Below the pieces are notes generated by a model. That model did not search any database. It saw only the letters and a list, made by a program, of their open reading frames with translations, and was not told the origin of the DNA. Shown piece by piece: positions 42,649 through 45,814 of a DNA stretch of 45,814 bases (position 1 is the stretch's first letter; each line of letters begins with the position of its first letter). The stretch spans positions 1 through 45,814 of the forward strand of contig CAJTVD010000004.1 in assembly GCA_910579495.1 (NCBI GenBank), written 5' to 3'. A program made the position numbers and the translations under genes. Source of the stretch: an uncultured Lachnospiraceae bacterium. GTDB taxonomy: Bacteria > Bacillota > Clostridia > Lachnospirales > Lachnospiraceae.

Positions 42649-44544
42649 CTAAGAGGATCTGGGGAAATCACCTGGGCTGGTGTAGTACTGTGCCTGGGCA
42701 TTCCAAAGCTGGCAGTATTTCCCGCCCTGGGCCAGCAGGGTATCATGGTCTCCCCGGGCATCTACCCGGCCTTGGGAGAACACCAGGATCTCATCGCAGA
42801 ACCGGCAGGAGGCCAGCCTGTGGCTGATGTAAATGGCTGTCCGGCCGTCAATAATCTCGTTAAATTTGGTGTAGATTTCATATTCAGCCATGGGGTCAAG
42901 GGCGGCAGTAGGTTCATCTAAGATGATAAAGGGAGCCTCCCGGTATAGGGCTCTGGCAATGGCGATTTTCTGGGCTTCCCCGCCGGAAACCTGTATGCCG
43001 CTATCATCAAAATCTTTGTAAACCGGGGTGTCAAGGCCTTTAGGCAGGGAAGCGGCCCTGGCGGAAAAGCCGGCTTTTTCCAGGCATTCCAAAGCCCTTT
43101 CCCTGTGGTAGTTTTCCCCGGCCCCGACGTTTTCCCCTAAGGGGAAGGATAAAAGCTGGAAATCCTGGAAGACCACGGAAAATATGTCCATGTATTCCTG
43201 GTAGTTGTATTTCCGGATGTCAATGCCGTTGAGCAGGATTTTTCCTTCCGTGGGATCATATAGCCGGCACAGGAGCTTGATAAAGGTGGTCTTTCCGGAA
43301 CCGTTTTCCCCAACCACTGCAAGCCGCATCCCAATCCTGAATTTAATGGAAATATTTTTAAGGGCATCGGTTTTGGCACCGGGATACCGGAAACTGACAT
43401 TTTGGAATTCCACTTCATAGTTTTTGTCAGAGCGTTTTTCTACTGTAAGGGAGCCGTGGTACATCCGGCTTGGGATATCCAGGAACTGAAAGGTGGTTTT
43501 AAGGGAGGGACTGTTAACCTTTGCATCCCCCAGGGCCTTAAGCATGCCGGACAGCCCCTGGGAAAGGGCGGTGATGGCGCCGATATACTGGGTTGCCGAG
43601 CCTGCGCCGAAAGCGCCTCCCCAGGCTTTCAGGCATACAAACAGATAACAGATTCCCATAAAAATCCTGGAAAGGGCAGAGGAAAGGGCAAAGCTGGCAC
43701 CCATTTTCCCCCTGGCGGCTTTGGCTATCCGGGAATGGGTGTCAATAAAGCGGCCGCTTTCCCTGTAATATTTCAGCCCTAAAATCTCCTGCCGGTATAT
43801 CCGCATATCCAGGGCCTTTTTGGGGTCTTCCAGGGCCTGGATATAGTACAGCCCCAGCAGGTTCCCCACCTTCATGTCATCGTCAATGTTATTCCAGCAT
43901 TCATTTCCGGCGGCTTCCAGCCAGGGGGAGAGAACCGTGATTCCTGCCATAATAAGGACCAGCAGCAATGGTGCCAGGGGGTGGTTTAGGAATGACAGCC
44001 ATCCTGGGGCCTCTTTTACCTGTAATGTGAAAAAGGAAAAGGATAACGCCACTGCCCCGGCCATTTTAAAAAGGGCTTCCAGAAAATCCTGATAGTAGTA
44101 ATAAACCCTCTGGATGCCCCAGCCGCTCCAGCTTTCTGTCTGGAAAATACGGTTCCGCATTTCGTGGGTGGCGGTATCATCTGCCGCCGAAAAATCCAAC
44201 GACAGAAGCTTGGCCGCCGTCCTGCGCTGGTTGCAGGCAAACAGGTTGGCGGCCAGGGCAGTTTTCCATCTGAAGATGGCTGCCTTTAAGGCCTGGGCGG
44301 CAGTACCGGCCAATAGAAGCGTTATCACCTGCCGGAAAAGAATTTCAGCCCTTCTTCCACCGGCAAGCTCATTGAGGATCCGGGCGGAGAAGTAGAGGGT
44401 AAGGTAAGGGGACAGCCCCTGGGCAAGGGAGAAAAGCCCTGCCGACAAAAAGAGCATGGGGCAATCTTTATGCCAGGTACGCACTGCCCGCAGGTTTAGC
44501 CCCAGGGTTTCCTGCCAGGATATTTTTTCATTCATTCCCGTCAT
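42649..44544 (-). CDS. ABC exporter half-transporter (membrane domain plus ATPase)
   Basis: The minus-strand protein of 631 residues has an N-terminal membrane part of about 370 residues (hydrophobic stretches such as MLFLSAGLFSLAQGL and LLLAGTAAQAL) and an ATPase domain with LAVVGENGSGKTTFIKLL, VSGGEAQKIAIARALYR and FIILDEPTAALDPMAE, then AIYISHRLAS. Its start overlaps the stop of the neighbouring transporter gene by 17 bases, so the two are coupled and probably form a heterodimer. The signature LSGGQ appears as VSGGE. The substrate could be a peptide, lipid or drug; nothing in the sequence decides. Confidence 0.84.
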   Translation of the reverse strand: MTGMNEKISWQETLGLNLRAVRTWHKDCPMLFLSAGLFSLAQGLSPYLTLYFSARILNELAGGRRAEILFRQVITLLLAGTAAQALKAAIFRWKTALAANLFACNQRRTAAKLLSLDFSAADDTATHEMRNRIFQTESWSGWGIQRVYYYYQDFLEALFKMAGAVALSFSFFTLQVKEAPGWLSFLNHPLAPLLLVLIMAGITVLSPWLEAAGNECWNNIDDDMKVGNLLGLYYIQALEDPKKALDMRIYRQEILGLKYYRESGRFIDTHSRIAKAARGKMGASFALSSALSRIFMGICYLFVCLKAWGGAFGAGSATQYIGAITALSQGLSGMLKALGDAKVNSPSLKTTFQFLDIPSRMYHGSLTVEKRSDKNYEVEFQNVSFRYPGAKTDALKNISIKFRIGMRLAVVGENGSGKTTFIKLLCRLYDPTEGKILLNGIDIRKYNYQEYMDIFSVVFQDFQLLSFPLGENVGAGENYHRERALECLEKAGFSARAASLPKGLDTPVYKDFDDSGIQVSGGEAQKIAIARALYREAPFIILDEPTAALDPMAEYEIYTKFNEIIDGRTAIYISHRLASCRFCDEILVFSQGRVDARGDHDTLLAQGGKYCQLWNAQAQYYTSPGDFPRSS

Positions 44545-45814
44545 TTTTCTTCATTCCTTCCCGATAATATTTGCTTTGGATTTCAAAGAGCCGGGCATAA
44601 GCGCCCTTTTGCCCCAGGAGTTCTTGGTGGGTTCCCTGCTCTACAATGCCGCCCTGGCCCAGCAACAGGATGCGGTCGCAGAAACGGGTGGAAGCAAGCC
44701 TGTGGGAGATAAAAACCGCAGTCCGCCCCTTTGCCAGGCTGCAATATTTTTGGTAAATATCGCTTTCCGCGATGGCGTCCAGGGCCGCCGTAGGCTCATC
44801 CAGTATGATAATGGGGCTGTTTTTATAAAGCAGCCTTGCCAGCATGAGCCTTTGCAGCTCTCCCCCGGAAAACTCCAGGGCGTCTTCGTAAACATCCCTT
44901 ACCAGGTGCGTGGAAATCCCCTGGGGGAGCCGGGATATTTTTTCTTTCATCCCGGCTTTTTCCAGGCAGTCCCATACCCTGGCATAGTCAATGTTTTCGT
45001 CGGCCTGCGCCACATTTTCCCCAATCCCGGCGGCATGGAGGGAGAAGTCCTGGAAGACCGCCGCAAAAAGCTGGTAGTAATCCCTTCGCCTGTAGTCTTT
45101 GATATTTACCCCGTTTAGCAGCACTTCCCCCTGGCCGGGGTCGTAAAAACCGCAGGCCAGTTTGATAAGGGTGGTCTTGCCTGCACCGTTTAAGCCTACC
45201 ACCGCCAGCTTTTCCCCGGGGTGGATTGTCAGGTTTAAGTGGGAGAAAACAGGTTCCTCTGCCCCCGGATATTGGAAGGTTACATCCTTCAATTCAATAG
45301 TGTAAGGAAACCCTGCTTCCGGCACCAGGGGGATGCCTTCTTCCAGGGAAAAGGTTTCCGGGTAGTCAAGCAGTTCCCGTATGGAGGCCAGGGTGATGCT
45401 TTGCTTGTGGAGGGTGGAAAAACCTTCCATAATACCGCTAATCCATGCGGTAAAGCCGCTTACCGCTGAAAAGTACAGCAGGAATTCCGCCGCCCCCAGT
45501 TTCCCGGAAAGAGCCATGTGGAGCAGGTAGGAATAGGCGATACCGTTGCGCAAAACACCAAGGAAAAGGTCTGTGAAATCTGCAAGCAGGTAGACCCGTT
45601 CTCTTTTCATATAAAAATCCTGCCGGAGCCTTAAGTATTTGTCCAAAAGTCCCCCAAGCCAGCTTTCCATGCCAAAAATCCGGACATCTTTTGCCAGGCT
45701 GCGGTCCCCTGCCTTTTTTTCCACATAACTGAACTGGCTGGCCAGGGCCGCTTCCTCCTGCCTGTGCCGGTAGCCCCATTGATTTAAATGGCGGCCGGCC
45801 AGGTACCCGGCAAT
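44528..45814 (-). CDS. ABC exporter half-transporter, N-terminus cut by the right window edge
   Basis: The reading frame stays open to base 45814, with IAGYLAGRHLNQWGYRHRQ as the first visible residues, so a larger part of the membrane domain lies outside. The visible membrane part ends around FSAVSGFTAWISGIMEGF. The ATPase domain has LAVVGLNGAGKTTLIKLA, FSGGELQRLMLARLLYK and IIILDEPTAALDAIAE, then AVFISHRLAS. Its stop overlaps the start of the partner gene downstream, as expected for a heterodimeric exporter. GTG at 45724 is not the true start. Confidence 0.82.
   Translation of the reverse strand: MAGYLAGRHLNQWGYRHRQEEAALASQFSYVEKKAGDRSLAKDVRIFGMESWLGGLLDKYLRLRQDFYMKRERVYLLADFTDLFLGVLRNGIAYSYLLHMALSGKLGAAEFLLYFSAVSGFTAWISGIMEGFSTLHKQSITLASIRELLDYPETFSLEEGIPLVPEAGFPYTIELKDVTFQYPGAEEPVFSHLNLTIHPGEKLAVVGLNGAGKTTLIKLACGFYDPGQGEVLLNGVNIKDYRRRDYYQLFAAVFQDFSLHAAGIGENVAQADENIDYARVWDCLEKAGMKEKISRLPQGISTHLVRDVYEDALEFSGGELQRLMLARLLYKNSPIIILDEPTAALDAIAESDIYQKYCSLAKGRTAVFISHRLASTRFCDRILLLGQGGIVEQGTHQELLGQKGAYARLFEIQSKYYREGMKKNDGNE

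Noticed and set aside
1..45814. CRISPR arrays, tRNA or rRNA genes
   Set aside because: No regularly spaced direct repeats and no cloverleaf or rRNA-like stretches were noticed on reading through.

Overview
The window looks like chromosomal DNA from a motile, low-to-mid GC anaerobic Firmicute, most likely a Lachnospiraceae-type gut Clostridium. The grounds are Shine-Dalgarno sites of AGGAGG type, a Lsa-like ABC-F pair, a PHP/UvrD fusion, a NorM-type MATE pump and a flagellin with typical D0/D1 ends. I ran no database search; family names come from motifs read in the translations. Protein starts were moved where an internal ATG/GTG has a better ribosome binding site.

Region 1 (1-371) is the 3' end of an IS1595/ISXO2-like transposase gene cut by the window edge. 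It abuts a methyltransferase gene that has lost its 5' end. Region 2 (about 407-29103) is one long co-directional surface-glycan cluster of 22 genes: glycosyltransferases of several folds (DUF616/TOD1-like, GT2, GT4, GT11 and GT23-like fucosyltransferases, GT13-like), methyltransferases (SAM class I, DUF268, FkbM), an AsnB amidotransferase, a HAD protein, two xylose-isomerase-like TIM barrels and a four-domain methyltransferase/kinase-like/Rossmann/cytidylyltransferase fusion. The outstanding feature is a small Rossmann-like module (YGxGxxG followed by D-N/D-x..G) that recurs in 16 clear copies and one doubtful copy, placed N-terminally, C-terminally, internally or as stand-alone membrane-anchored proteins. 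The left two thirds are AT-rich; around 19.5 kb composition switches visibly to higher GC, between two paralogous GT2 genes.

Region 3 (29209-33811) holds an L-asparaginase and then two tandem Lsa-like ABC-F ATPase genes. The first is preceded by a promoter, a tiny leader peptide, a second short ORF and an intrinsic terminator, which together look like a drug-responsive transcription attenuator. Region 4 (33817-38594) has a minus-strand PHP/UvrD-type helicase divergent from a MATE transporter, with sigma-A type promoters facing both ways. Region 5 (38645-42632) is a giant flagellin (1271 aa) whose insert contains about eight divergent repeats. Region 6 is a convergent pair of ABC exporter half-transporters, the second running off the right edge.

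The cluster has no visible initiating sugar-phosphate transferase, flippase, polymerase or sugar-nucleotide synthesis genes. It therefore probably elaborates a glycan started elsewhere, or decorates a protein. The giant flagellin 9.7 kb downstream is a candidate target, but that link is inference only.
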